Shown piece after piece: positions 34,504 to 44,362 of a stretch of DNA of 64,000 bases; the stretch's first letter is position 1, and the number at the start of each line of letters is the position of its first letter. Origin of the DNA: Shimia sagamensis (GTDB lineage Bacteria > Pseudomonadota > Alphaproteobacteria > Rhodobacterales > Rhodobacteraceae); NCBI RefSeq assembly GCF_900182745.1, contig NZ_FXTY01000007.1, forward strand, positions 152,184 through 216,183. Direction: 5' to 3'. Under the pieces are notes generated by a model. That model searched no databases, was not told where the DNA came from, and saw only the letters and a list, made by a program, of their open reading frames with translations. A program made the translations under genes and the position numbers.

Positions 34504-37209
34504 TTATTCGAGTTGCGCAATATCAGGCGTACAGGGTTTGCGGGTTTCTGGCATGTGATCTGCACCGTCGGCGCGATGGTGACGCGAGCCGCCGATGTCG
34601 AGCTTGAATTTTGGGTCTGACAGCTTGCCTTGGACCTCAAACGGCCAGGCGCTGCGGGCGAGCGGTTTGCCCACTCGCCGTGGCTCTGCGCGGATGGAGA
34701 TCGCGTCACGCACCCAATCCACCATCCCGCGCACCACCATTTGCACGCTGCGGGTTTCAGCCACAACGGAGTCAAAACTCACTTCGCCGGCATTGATCCG
34801 CACCGGGGCTTTCACGCAAACAATTTCGGTTTGGCCTTCCGAAAACTCCTTGGAAACCAGCCACGGAAAAATGCCAAGGCCAGCGAGCTCCAACAGGCTG
34901 GTGGCAATGGCGCCGTCGCGCATATTAAGAGAGGCATACCCCGCCATGGAATTGGCAAAAGCTTTGCCGGAGGTGATGTTGCCGGTGACGTCAACATTGG
35001 CTGAAATCGTGCCACGGGCGGGGATCTTTATGTCGAGTGCTTTCAGGATTTTGCCAAAGTCCCAGCCGCTTGTGGCGCCCTCGATGCGCACACGTTCTGG
35101 GTCTTCGATGGCATCCATTGAGGCGGTGACCTTGAAAAACCCAGGGCCATAGTAGAGCTCCAACGGACCCGCTTGGATTTGACCTTCTTTGGCTGTCAGC
35201 TCACTGTTCATGGACGAGGTGCCCGCATCCCCTACAAACTCTGCGATCTCCAAGGTGATCGCCAAATCGGTTTCCGTTAAGATGCGTTTGAGACTGAAGA
35301 CCTTGTTTTCCTTCTCCAAAACTAGCGGTTGAATGGGCGGGCGGCCGTCATCTGTCTCGTCTTTCTCGGCGTCTTTGGTGGCCTTCGCAGCTTTGGCACG
35401 TTCGCTGAGTTGCACAATTATCTTTGCGCCTTCACGCAAGTCGATCAGGCGCATACGCTCGCTTAGAATGGCTCCGCGGATCACGTTAACCTCTTGGCTG
35501 AGGTCGAAAGTCATATTGGAGGAGAGGTCTGTACCATCCGCTTGAAAATCAAACCCAATTTTGGCTTCTTTGGCAGCCCCTTCGAGTGTAAACCCTGTGG
35601 CAAGCGTCGACACCCCCACCGGTTTGAGGCCCAGCGCGGTCAGGAAAGGTGCGGTTTCGGTGACACCAAACTGAAAGTCCAGCTTCATGCCCGCCAGCTC
35701 TTCAATACTGGCGACCACCAAATTGGCGTTGAGGGTCCAAAGCTCGGTGTCAACCGTGCGCGCCGCCAATTTGCGCAGGCTCAAAGCCCCGTTTTGATCC
35801 TCAATGACAAAGTCAGCTTCGACGCCGCCAAACTTGGCCACCTCTTCTGGCGGCAGGTTCTTCAGCAGAAGCACTGCGGAACCTTTCAGTTGTCCGGTCA
35901 GGTCCACAAGTCTTAGGCCCAGAACATCTCCAATGTCGCCTTGGGCCGTCAGAAAAGGTGCATCTTCTGGACCAGCCTGAATGGAGATATCGCGCAGCCC
36001 AAGGGTTTTGGCCTCAGACCGATAAATGCTGCCGATGGAGATTGGTCCAACTCGATCCAGCCCTTGGTCAAAGGCGTTGGTGTGAATGAGCAATTCCTCA
36101 AACGTCAGTTTGCCGTCGGCAGTGAGAATGTGCGCGTTGATTTCGGTGAGTTTGAGCTCCTTCAGGTTTTCTGCTTCGGCTGGAGGCTGGCCCTCAGGAT
36201 GCAGACGCGCGTCAATGCGGATGTCAAAACCGGCGCGGGTGAAGAGATTGTCGACACTCCCCGCAACTGTGATGGCTTGGCCTTTCTCCAAATCCAGGGA
36301 GGTTTGCAGATTTGCCAGAGAGAGCTGTTTGGGTGCGCTGGTGACATCCACCGACAACGTGCCCACACCTTCGAGACTGCGCGCCAGCCCAAGAACCTCA
36401 AACACGTCGCCAATTTGACCGGTGTTCAGCTCCAGCCGTGCGGTATAGCCAAACGCGTCATCCGGCAGGGCTTCACCGTTGTAACTGAGGGAAATGTCGC
36501 CAAATTCCAGTTGGTTGGTGAACGGAGCGCCGCGCGGGAATTTGCCATCCCACGTAAAGGTTTCGCCGTTCAAAGCCCCTGCGCCTGTGACCGAGACCAA
36601 TTGGCCGTCTTGCAATTGCTCAAGCAGGATTTTTTCCAGCTCAAAAATGAACTCAAAGCCGCTTTCTTCATCCACGGACACCAGACCGATGTTGGTGAAG
36701 GACACGGTACGATCACTGAGAAATGAGAAAATCGAGGGTTTGGGCTGTTTGTCGGCGGTTTGAGGAGACTGGGTGGCAGAGGTGTCTGCGGCGGGTGAAG
36801 GCATGGGTGTATCGGGCTTGGTCCAACTGGTGGTGCCGTCAGCTTGGGTGATCAGATTGGCCTGCAACCCGTCAATGGTGAGATTATCAATGTCGATGCG
36901 ACGCTCAAACAAGGCTGGTAAATCCAACTCCCATTCCAACAGGTCCAACTCCGCGAGGTTGAGCGAGGTGATATTCTCGCTTGGGATGCTGGCACCGCTG
37001 ACATGTACTTTGGTGGTGCTGCCCAATACCACACGCACGTCGCCGTCGATCAAAAACGACTGCCCTATTTGTTCGGTCAGAAGGTCGGACACAAAATCCT
37101 TGCGCCATCCACTGAACAAGGGGGTGGCCAAAGCGGCCCAAATCAGAGCACAGAGGGTTAGAGCGAGCACAACAGCCCCAGCGATAAATCTCAAAATCCA
37201 GCGTCTCAA
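34504..37209 (-). CDS. AsmA-family envelope protein
   Basis: This protein of about 901 residues has one N-terminal membrane helix (FIAGAVVLALTLCALIWAAL). A long periplasmic body of repeated beta-rich AsmA/chorein-like segments follows, and the conserved C-terminal domain includes GYASLNMRDGAIATSLLEL. The family bridges inner and outer membranes and is linked to lipid transport or outer-membrane homeostasis. The start is a TTG (LRRWILRF), with AAGGA six bases ahead; an upstream TTG at 37236 has no such site. An insert rich in Lys, Glu and Asp (residues about 615-640) is a soluble linker. Confidence 0.87.
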   Translation of the reverse strand: MRRWILRFIAGAVVLALTLCALIWAALATPLFSGWRKDFVSDLLTEQIGQSFLIDGDVRVVLGSTTKVHVSGASIPSENITSLNLAELDLLEWELDLPALFERRIDIDNLTIDGLQANLITQADGTTSWTKPDTPMPSPAADTSATQSPQTADKQPKPSIFSFLSDRTVSFTNIGLVSVDEESGFEFIFELEKILLEQLQDGQLVSVTGAGALNGETFTWDGKFPRGAPFTNQLEFGDISLSYNGEALPDDAFGYTARLELNTGQIGDVFEVLGLARSLEGVGTLSVDVTSAPKQLSLANLQTSLDLEKGQAITVAGSVDNLFTRAGFDIRIDARLHPEGQPPAEAENLKELKLTEINAHILTADGKLTFEELLIHTNAFDQGLDRVGPISIGSIYRSEAKTLGLRDISIQAGPEDAPFLTAQGDIGDVLGLRLVDLTGQLKGSAVLLLKNLPPEEVAKFGGVEADFVIEDQNGALSLRKLAARTVDTELWTLNANLVVASIEELAGMKLDFQFGVTETAPFLTALGLKPVGVSTLATGFTLEGAAKEAKIGFDFQADGTDLSSNMTFDLSQEVNVIRGAILSERMRLIDLREGAKIIVQLSERAKAAKATKDAEKDETDDGRPPIQPLVLEKENKVFSLKRILTETDLAITLEIAEFVGDAGTSSMNSELTAKEGQIQAGPLELYYGPGFFKVTASMDAIEDPERVRIEGATSGWDFGKILKALDIKIPARGTISANVDVTGNITSGKAFANSMAGYASLNMRDGAIATSLLELAGLGIFPWLVSKEFSEGQTEIVCVKAPVRINAGEVSFDSVVAETRSVQMVVRGMVDWVRDAISIRAEPRRVGKPLARSAWPFEVQGKLSDPKFKLDIGGSRHHRADGADHMPETRKPCTPDIAQLE

Positions 37210-37740
37210 AACGGGTCCTTTCTCGGTGGGCACCAAGGAAACTCAAATAGTCTTGCGCCGCATGTCCCAAGTAAGGACGGCGCCAAAATGGGCGCCTCAC
37301 TGGGGCGAACCCCTGCAACTGATGCGGTCTGAAATGATCATGGCACAGATTTAGGCGTGTTGAGAATAGTTTAGGTGCACTGCCACTCTTTCCGGCCGGA
37401 CAATCCCTTGGCAGCAGGTCAAACCCGCGAAATTTACCAACTGTTAAGGCATGGCATGCGTCCACCGCAGTCTACGTCTGAGACAGACATTCTTCCAAGT
37501 CGTTAATAAACAACCCTCTTTCAAGCCAAAACGGCAACCCGCCCCTTGAGACGTGGCACACGGCAATCGATTTGTGGATTTCAGCTTCGCTCTCTATTCG
37601 CGTCAAACCTGAACGGAGTGCCACAGCGCTTGCGCAGTACTGCCACGATTGGAACACATTTCCTCCACAGCTTGGGCATGAAGGTGAGAACTTGCTGCCG
37701 CATTTCCTCCTGGTCGCATGATAGAGAGGAAACTGCGTAG
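37210..37740. other. Gap between divergent asmA and the kinase operon
   Basis: About 530 bases between divergent genes. I see no convincing coding sequence, RNA or known operator. Short open frames on both strands lack ribosome sites and family features. It must hold the promoters for both asmA (minus) and the eight-gene kinase/GTPase operon (plus). GAGAGGAAA lies 9 bases before the kinase ATG. Confidence 0.6.
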
Positions 37741-39051
37741 ATGGATTACGCTGACGATACCGTGACTGCGTTGCCTGCTGGCACTGAACTCCTGCGGGGG
37801 CAGTACCGGATCACGCGCAGTTTGGGTCAAGGGGGATTTGGCCTCACGTATCTTGCTAGCGATAGTTTGAACCGCACTGTGGTAATCAAGGAGTGCTACC
37901 CGTCCCAGATTTGCACCCGAGATGGGAGGCAGGTGGTTCCATCTGGCGCAGAGAGTGCGCCGTTTTTCGCCTCCGTTTTGGAACAATTTCAAGCCGAAGC
38001 ACATTGTTTGGCAGAGCTGGATCACCCCAAAATTGTTGCGGTACATCAAACCTTTACAGAAAATGGCACCGCCTACACAGCAATGGACTTTGTTGAAGGC
38101 GAAGATCTGCATGAGCTGGTGGATCACGCGCCCGGTCGGTTGACTCCTCGGTTGGTCGACGGGTTGTTGCGCCAGGTTTTGGACGCGCTGAGTTACCTGC
38201 ACGACCGCGGTGTATTGCACCGGGACGTGGCGCCGGACAATTTGATCCTGAGCGAGGCCGGCGATGTCACGCTGATTGATTTTGGCGCGTCTTATTCAAC
38301 GGATGATGCCGAAAACGGCCAAAACCAACGGATGTTGGCCGTGAAAGATGGCTATTCTCCGCCCGAATTTTACGGTGCCGATGACGCACAAGGCGCGCAC
38401 AGCGACATGTATTCACTCGGGGCGCTGTGTCATTTGATGTTCACCGGGGAGGCACCACCGGACGCGCAGACACGATTGGATATGATCGCCCAAGGGCGCA
38501 TGGACCCCTATGTGCCGCTGGAATCCACAGATTTTGAGATAGATATTCGCCTAAAGCTGGCCACAGACCGTTCCCTAGCATTGACAGCGACTGACAGGTT
38601 GGGCTGCGCCGACGAGTGGCTTGCGGTGATGGATGGGCCAATCCCAAAACCGCTGCCAGTGTTTGATCCAGCTGTGATTGGGGTGATCGAAGAGCTGGTT
38701 GTCAAAACCAACAAAGTGCTCACCCCGGGATTGCCCAAGGTGCTTCAGAGACCACTGAAGGCGCTGGACGAGCCCCGGCAGGCGCCGCCGCCCAAGCAAT
38801 ACGTCGATATCTTTGGCAACCCAATTGAGGACGTCGAAGCCTATCTGGATGAGCAGGATCGCCTAAGCCAGAAACGTTCAAAATCGCGCACGCGACTTTT
38901 GCTGCAAGGCGATCACTTGCGCGCATCTGGTGCGCGCGCCCCGGTGCAGGTCACGTCCAACCAGACGAGCGGCGGATCACTGTTTGAAAAATTCTGTGAT
39001 CGGCTCAAAGGCGACCGGTCTTCCCCCAACACCCGCCTATTCCTAATCTGA
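37741..39051 (+). CDS. Soluble Ser/Thr protein kinase (Hanks type)
   Basis: This 436-residue kinase is the first gene of an eight-gene operon. Kinase elements in order: glycine loop LGQGGFGLTYLA, Lys of VVIKE, hinge MDFVEGEDL, catalytic loop VLHRDVAPDNLIL, metal DFG in LIDFGAS, and P+1 loop GYSPPEFYG. It has no membrane helix, so the sensor is not extracellular. The C-terminal about 130 residues are an unstructured-looking tail with two T-R-L-hydrophobic motifs (Thr 384 in SRTRLLL and Thr 431 in NTRLFLI). A similar motif is in the FHA protein, so the tail may be phosphorylated and bound by FHA. This last point is inference. Confidence 0.92.
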   Translation: MDYADDTVTALPAGTELLRGQYRITRSLGQGGFGLTYLASDSLNRTVVIKECYPSQICTRDGRQVVPSGAESAPFFASVLEQFQAEAHCLAELDHPKIVAVHQTFTENGTAYTAMDFVEGEDLHELVDHAPGRLTPRLVDGLLRQVLDALSYLHDRGVLHRDVAPDNLILSEAGDVTLIDFGASYSTDDAENGQNQRMLAVKDGYSPPEFYGADDAQGAHSDMYSLGALCHLMFTGEAPPDAQTRLDMIAQGRMDPYVPLESTDFEIDIRLKLATDRSLALTATDRLGCADEWLAVMDGPIPKPLPVFDPAVIGVIEELVVKTNKVLTPGLPKVLQRPLKALDEPRQAPPPKQYVDIFGNPIEDVEAYLDEQDRLSQKRSKSRTRLLLQGDHLRASGARAPVQVTSNQTSGGSLFEKFCDRLKGDRSSPNTRLFLI

Positions 39052-39062
39052 AGGGACAACCC

Positions 39063-40160
39063 ATGCGGTTCATTCGCGATATCATTGCCGAGAAATCCCA
39101 AGCTGCGGGCCAAAATGAAGCCGCTGCGTTGCGTTATCCGTTACGCTTGCGCGACCAAGATCGCGCGGATGCGGCCCCTGACGCCACACCACAGATGAAC
39201 ATCGAAGCAGAGGCCCCCCCAACACCTGAGGCACAGGCCGCGCAGTTTGTGGCTCCGCAGCCGCCAGAAGAGGACAAGGTGGAGACACCCGTGGACCTTT
39301 CGGCCATTTCGGCGGCTTTGACACCAGAGCCACCGGTACAAACGCCGGCCCCTGCAGAGCTGGATTTTGCGGAGGAGCTGCCTGCGCAGTCGTACGAGGC
39401 CGCAGCTTTCGATTTTGACAAACCAGCGGACCATGAGGCACCGCCGGATCCATTTGCCGATTTGATGGCTGCGCAAGAGGCGGTTGGGCCACCACAAGCG
39501 CCTGAACCACAACACAGCGCACAGCCAGACGGGCTGGCTGATCCATCGCCTGTAGCATCTGCGGAAGCGCCGGCTGTAGCGCTCATGCCCCAGGCTGAGG
39601 CAGCAACCGCGCCAGCGGAACCAGAAGTCGATTTGGCGGCATTGCAGGCCAATATGGCGGCCAGCAAACCGACCACCGGCCGGGGCTCAAAAGGTCGTGT
39701 AAAAACACGGCTGTTGGGCTTCAGCGCACCGGCGAGCCAAGCGCATGATCCGATGTCACAAACCCAGCAAGCTGCGACCTCGGCACAAGCACAGTTCCCG
39801 GTTGGTTGGCTGGTTGTGGTGGATGGTCCCGGCAAAGGGGCCTCGTTTTCGCTGCATGACGGGCTCACCCAAATTGGCCGGGGCGAAGGTCAAACCGTAC
39901 GGTTGGATTTTGGTGACAATACCATTTCACGCGAGAACCATGCCGCGATTGCCTTTGACGGCGAACAGGGACGGTTCTTCTTTGGCCATGGCGGTAAAAC
40001 CAACCTTGTGCGGCTCAATGGGCGACCCGTGCTGAGTACGGAAGACTTGCAAAGCAACAGCATCATTCGCATCGGGGAAACCACGTTGCGGTTTGTTGCT
40101 CTGTGCGGCGGGGACTTTGCTTGGGGCAATATTGAGGCCGGGCATGACAACCTTGGGTGA
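39063..40160 (+). CDS. FHA-domain protein with long disordered Pro/Ala-rich region
   Basis: This 365-residue cytosolic protein has residues about 30-235 of low complexity (Ala, Pro, Glu). A C-terminal FHA domain covers about 243-350: TQIGRGEGQ, ISRENHAAI and RLNGRPV are the conserved phosphothreonine-binding elements. Ahead of it is VKTRLLGF (Thr 215), matching motifs in the kinase tail. It is probably the phospho-reader of the kinase next door. It starts 11 bases after the kinase gene and overlaps the phosphatase gene by 17 bases. Confidence 0.9.
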   Translation: MRFIRDIIAEKSQAAGQNEAAALRYPLRLRDQDRADAAPDATPQMNIEAEAPPTPEAQAAQFVAPQPPEEDKVETPVDLSAISAALTPEPPVQTPAPAELDFAEELPAQSYEAAAFDFDKPADHEAPPDPFADLMAAQEAVGPPQAPEPQHSAQPDGLADPSPVASAEAPAVALMPQAEAATAPAEPEVDLAALQANMAASKPTTGRGSKGRVKTRLLGFSAPASQAHDPMSQTQQAATSAQAQFPVGWLVVVDGPGKGASFSLHDGLTQIGRGEGQTVRLDFGDNTISRENHAAIAFDGEQGRFFFGHGGKTNLVRLNGRPVLSTEDLQSNSIIRIGETTLRFVALCGGDFAWGNIEAGHDNLG

Positions 40161-41076
40161 GTTGAGTTTCGATGTTGCCACAGCGCTCTCGCTTGGAGCG
40201 CGTGAACGGCAGGAGGACACGGTGGTGGCCGACTTCCCGCTGGGGGCTCCAATGGGGTTTGCTGTTTTGTCTGACGGCATGGGCGGCCATGCCTGTGGCG
40301 ATGTAGCAAGCGGCATTGTGGCAACAGAACTGTTCAGCGAGTTGAAATTGCTCAGCGGTGATCCAGAGCAGATGGAACGAGCCATTGGTGCCGTGTTGCA
40401 AGATGCGGTGACCGCCGCAAATTCCTGTATTCGTTTGTACGAAGATCAAGCTCCAAACACCGAGGGCATGGGGGCAACACTGGTTGCGCCGGTGATCTTT
40501 GGGGCGCGGCTGTATTGGGTGTCTGTAGGAGACTCGCCCCTGTTCTTGCTGCGCGGCGGCAGGCTGTACCGATTAAACGAAGATCACTCCTACGCGGCGC
40601 AGATTGATTTGATGCAGGCCCGCGGGCTGATGGATCGGGATGTGGCGCAGAACCATCCGGACCGAAGTGCTTTGGTCTCGGTGCTGGCCGGGCGCAAGAT
40701 TGCCAAAGTCGATTGCCGTGCGGAACCCATGACGTTGAAAGACGGGGACATTGTGTTGGCTGCCAGCGATGGTGTTCATACCCTGACCGATGATCAGATC
40801 GTCTCGGCTCTGGTTAACAATAGAGACAAATCAGGACGACAGATTGGTGAGGCCTTGGTGGCGGCTGTACTAGCCGAGGCGTGCCCGGATCAAGACAACC
40901 TGTCGCTTTGCATCATTAAGGCAACACGGCGCGGCGCCGGTCAAAACGGACCACCTGCCCGGCAATCTCCACAAAGCAGTCCCAGCGAGACAGGCCAGGT
41001 TGTGCAGATCGACCGCCGCGCAGATCACCGCACCGTGCGCACCATTGTCAGCCTTACCCGAAAGGTCGGAAAATAA
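40144..41076 (+). CDS. PP2C-family Ser/Thr phosphatase
   Basis: This 310-residue metal-dependent phosphatase should reverse the kinase. Visible motifs: ARERQEDTVV (with the first acidic metal ligand), LSDGMGGHACGD (DGMGGH core), EGMGATLVAP, YWVSVGDSPLFLLR, and DQDNLSLCII (last metal Asp). The start is the ATG at 40144 giving MTTLGELSFDVATALS; upstream in-frame codons lie inside the FHA gene. It ends in TAATG with the next gene. There is no membrane segment. Confidence 0.92.
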   Translation: MTTLGELSFDVATALSLGARERQEDTVVADFPLGAPMGFAVLSDGMGGHACGDVASGIVATELFSELKLLSGDPEQMERAIGAVLQDAVTAANSCIRLYEDQAPNTEGMGATLVAPVIFGARLYWVSVGDSPLFLLRGGRLYRLNEDHSYAAQIDLMQARGLMDRDVAQNHPDRSALVSVLAGRKIAKVDCRAEPMTLKDGDIVLAASDGVHTLTDDQIVSALVNNRDKSGRQIGEALVAAVLAEACPDQDNLSLCIIKATRRGAGQNGPPARQSPQSSPSETGQVVQIDRRADHRTVRTIVSLTRKVGK

Positions 41077-42284
41077 TGCGGACACAACCGGATCAAATCG
41101 TAGGGCAGCTACATTCTGTTCTCAGCAGCGGACAGGTGCCGCGGCGCCAAAAAGACCTTGGTGCAGAAATCCTCAGCCACTTGTCACAAGCGGTGCGCGT
41201 GGTTGTGTTGGGGCGCCCCGGCAGCGGGAAAACCAGCCTGATCAATATGATGCTGGGCCAAGAGGTGGTTCACGCCCACAAAGCTGTCGATGTTGTTGAG
41301 GTGGTCTACGGCGTGGCTGCGCGGGTCACGGCCCATCTGTCAGATGGCACCACGCACACGTTTGCAGGTCATAGCTTGGACGGTCAAGACTGCGGGGACA
41401 TCCAGCGGCTCACGTATGAAGTGCCGCTGGAGAGCCTCAAGACACTGGCGTTTTGTGAAGTGGCACAACCCAATGATGTGCCACACCAACAGGCCCTGTT
41501 GGAAACAGCGTTGCAAGAAGGGCAGGTTTTAGTGTGGTGCAGCGAAGGATTTGATCAGGTAGAACGCACCATTTGGCAGTCGGTACCAGATGCAATCAAA
41601 GACCACAGTTTTCTGGCGCTGACCAAAGCAGACCGCCAAATCATGAAAGGCGATTTGGGCGCACAGATTGCCGCGCTGGAGGAAACCGCAGCACAGGAAT
41701 TTCTAGGCTTACATCCAATCGCGACATTGCATGCGCTCAAGGCTCGTGCGGGTGGCGAAGCGCAAGCGGCGTTGTGGCAAGCCTCCGGCGGTCAGGAGCT
41801 TGTCGCAGCCGTGGAAGCACAGGTACGCAAAGGCCGCGCGGCGGATTTGGATCAGGCGCGGGTGTTGCTGGCACAGCTGGGCGAGGTTGTGGAAGCCTCG
41901 ACACAAGAGAGCGTGCAAACGCCGGCACACCAAACATCACCGTCATCAGCATCGACCACTGACACACAAGCTGCGTTGCTGGATCAGCTACAAGCACATT
42001 TGCAATCCGCGGCCCAAGAGATGTTGAGCGATTTGGACGATGGGAAAATCCCCAACTCCGAAGGTTTGCTGACACGCTGTGCCTCCACTGTGCGCGCCTT
42101 GACTTCGCTGTTGGCTGCGGACGCCGGTCAGGAAATGGATGCGACAGGACTGTTGGAAGATGCCCAAGACGGCGAAGAGACGCTGATGTTGTTACAAGTG
42201 GAGCAGAGCCCATCAGCGGCAGAGGATGCGGTCATTCTGCTGTTGCAGCTTCGCAAGGAAATTGGCGCGAGGGCACAGGCATGA
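41076..42284 (+). CDS. P-loop GTPase-like protein 1, switch motif degenerate
   Basis: This 402-residue protein has an N-terminal G-domain with a good P-loop (LGRPGSGKTSLINMML) and a G4-like LALTKADR. Where DxxG (G3) is expected, the sequence reads CEVAQPNDVPHQ, with no clear DxPG, so hydrolysis may be weak or absent. Residues about 220-400 are helical, with a Ser/Thr/Gln-rich linker. It overlaps the phosphatase by 1 base and the dynamin-like gene by 4. It is perhaps a regulatory partner of the two intact GTPases. Confidence 0.8.
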   Translation: MRTQPDQIVGQLHSVLSSGQVPRRQKDLGAEILSHLSQAVRVVVLGRPGSGKTSLINMMLGQEVVHAHKAVDVVEVVYGVAARVTAHLSDGTTHTFAGHSLDGQDCGDIQRLTYEVPLESLKTLAFCEVAQPNDVPHQQALLETALQEGQVLVWCSEGFDQVERTIWQSVPDAIKDHSFLALTKADRQIMKGDLGAQIAALEETAAQEFLGLHPIATLHALKARAGGEAQAALWQASGGQELVAAVEAQVRKGRAADLDQARVLLAQLGEVVEASTQESVQTPAHQTSPSSASTTDTQAALLDQLQAHLQSAAQEMLSDLDDGKIPNSEGLLTRCASTVRALTSLLAADAGQEMDATGLLEDAQDGEETLMLLQVEQSPSAAEDAVILLLQLRKEIGARAQA

Positions 42285-44362
42285 ACATGCAAATCCGGCA
42301 AGACAGCAAGCCCGAAGTCCGCACATCGCGACGCATTTCCAACCTGCGCACGGGGCTGGAAGGCTTGGGCCAATTGGGCAAAGATCTGGATGAACTGGAC
42401 CACTTGCTGGCGCAGCTGGCGCTGGTTGCAGGCAAACACTCCGCCAAAACTGTGGAGAGGCTGCGCAAGGATGTGGCCGAGTTTGAGCCGACCATCACCG
42501 TGCTTGGACAGGTCAAATCCGGAAAAACCACATTGGTGAATGCGATGGCGGGATGGGCAGATCTGCTGCCGTCTGATGTGAACCCCTGGACCTCGGTGGT
42601 GACCTCATTGCACCTGAAGCCAGCGTCGCGGCCTTCAGAAACCGGTGCTAGCTTTCAGTTTATGACTGAAGACAACTGGGATCGGTTATTGAACCAAGGC
42701 GGGCGAATTGGCGAGATGGCCAGCCGCGCAGGTGCGGAAAGTGAACTGGCCAAGATTGGTAAACAGATCGAGAAAGTCCGTGCCAAGGCGCAGAAACGGC
42801 TGGGCAAGAAGTTTGACCTGTTGCTGGGGGAGACCCATAATTACGGCTATTTTGATAAGAACCTGCTGGAGCGATACATCGTCCTGGGTGACGATTTTGG
42901 CGAAGAGGACAGCGAACAAGGGCGGTTTGCCGACATCTTGTCCTCTGCCGATCTCACGCTGAACTGTGACACGGTTCCGGTGCCGCTTTGCCTGCGTGAC
43001 ACGCCCGGCGTGAACGACACGTTTATGATGCGCGAGCAAGTGACCATTCAGGCGCTGCGCAGCAGTAAGATTTGTGTGGTGGTTCTGTCCGCCGGTCAGG
43101 CATTGACCTCGGTGGACATGGGGCTAATCCGGCTGATCTCCAACTTGAAATCGCGCAATGTGCTGATTTTTGTAAACCGGATTGACGAGTTGCCGGACCC
43201 GGCCAATCAGGTGCCGGAGATTGAGGCCAGCATCCGCCAAACTTTGCACAATAAGCAGGGGCCGGAAGACGCAGAAATCCTGTTTGGCAGTGCCTATTGG
43301 GCCAACAAGGCGTTGAGCGGCGACATCGAAGGTATGCCGGACGTCGCCAGCAAAGCCTTGTTTGATTGGGCGGAAATTGCGCTGGATCAACAACATGGGC
43401 AGATGCAACCCCATGAGATGGTGTGGGAACTGTCCGGCATGGGCCATTTGTATCGCGCGCTGTCGGAACGGGTGATCGAAGAACAGGGCCAGCAGTTGTT
43501 GCAGAAAACGTCTAATGCGGCGCTGACCGTGGCCACAAGTGAATTGGCGGCAGGCATGGTACAAATTGGCGCTAAAGATGGCAGCAGTGCCAACCTGTCG
43601 ACCTATGATGCACTTAAGGCGTTCCGGGGGATTTCGGCGTTTCACCAGCAGGCCTTTGCCGAAGAGTTGGAGGCCACGATTGCCGAGTATCACACCCGCG
43701 CGGATCGGGCACACGCGAAGTTCATCGACCGTGCGCTGCGCTCACTGCTGACCCATTTGGAATCCTACGGCAAAGAGATTGTCTGGGATTACGATCCAGT
43801 CGGTCTGCGCATGTTGTTGCGCACGGCGTATTCAGCTTTTGGGGCAAAGGTACGCGGGCAGGCACAAGCGCGGTTTGAGGCGGCGATGACGGATGTGGCG
43901 ATGCTTTATGCAAACACCTATGGCCATGCGGTCGAGGGCATTCAGATGGCGCCCCCTGCCCTGCCCGATCTGCCCGCACCCATTGCCTTGGGGCAGACCA
44001 TCGCGCTGGATTTCAACGATGGCTGGTGGATTTCCTGGTGGAACCGCATTCGGGGCTTCAATGCGTTTTCCAAACGGTTTCAAAACTTGATCGCGCGGGA
44101 GACGGAGGATTTTATGGCGCAATCCAAAGGCATCCAAACAGATCAAGTGCGAGACATGGCGACAACTTGTTTGCGCGAGTTTTTTGAGGAGCATGATGTG
44201 ATTATGCAAGACATCAGCGCTGCGCCGCAAAGTGCAGAAATCGAGAAGCTGTTTCAGGGCGGTGAAGAAGGCCAGAAGCGTGCGCAGTTGGAGGCGCTGA
44301 CCATGCAGTTTGATACGCTTTTGAAAGACCGCAGTGTTGCCGAGGGAGGAATCTCGCCATGA
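42281..44362 (+). CDS. Dynamin-like large GTPase
   Basis: This 693-residue protein has residues about 20-65 predicted helical, then a G-domain with P-loop LGQVKSGKTTLVNAM, G3 RDTPGVNDTFMM and G4 FVNRIDELPD. The remaining about 380 residues are mainly helical, as in bacterial dynamin-like proteins. An aromatic patch at about 580-595 (DGWWISWWNRIRGFNAF) could insert into a membrane, like a dynamin paddle. The gene overlaps both neighbours by 4 bases. The likely role is membrane shaping or fusion under phospho-control, by inference. Confidence 0.85.
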   Translation: MNMQIRQDSKPEVRTSRRISNLRTGLEGLGQLGKDLDELDHLLAQLALVAGKHSAKTVERLRKDVAEFEPTITVLGQVKSGKTTLVNAMAGWADLLPSDVNPWTSVVTSLHLKPASRPSETGASFQFMTEDNWDRLLNQGGRIGEMASRAGAESELAKIGKQIEKVRAKAQKRLGKKFDLLLGETHNYGYFDKNLLERYIVLGDDFGEEDSEQGRFADILSSADLTLNCDTVPVPLCLRDTPGVNDTFMMREQVTIQALRSSKICVVVLSAGQALTSVDMGLIRLISNLKSRNVLIFVNRIDELPDPANQVPEIEASIRQTLHNKQGPEDAEILFGSAYWANKALSGDIEGMPDVASKALFDWAEIALDQQHGQMQPHEMVWELSGMGHLYRALSERVIEEQGQQLLQKTSNAALTVATSELAAGMVQIGAKDGSSANLSTYDALKAFRGISAFHQQAFAEELEATIAEYHTRADRAHAKFIDRALRSLLTHLESYGKEIVWDYDPVGLRMLLRTAYSAFGAKVRGQAQARFEAAMTDVAMLYANTYGHAVEGIQMAPPALPDLPAPIALGQTIALDFNDGWWISWWNRIRGFNAFSKRFQNLIARETEDFMAQSKGIQTDQVRDMATTCLREFFEEHDVIMQDISAAPQSAEIEKLFQGGEEGQKRAQLEALTMQFDTLLKDRSVAEGGISP

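Noticed and set aside
37472..37657. Short minus-strand open frame in the asmA/kinase gap
   Set aside because: No ribosome site, no recognisable features, and it overlaps other short frames on the opposite strand.
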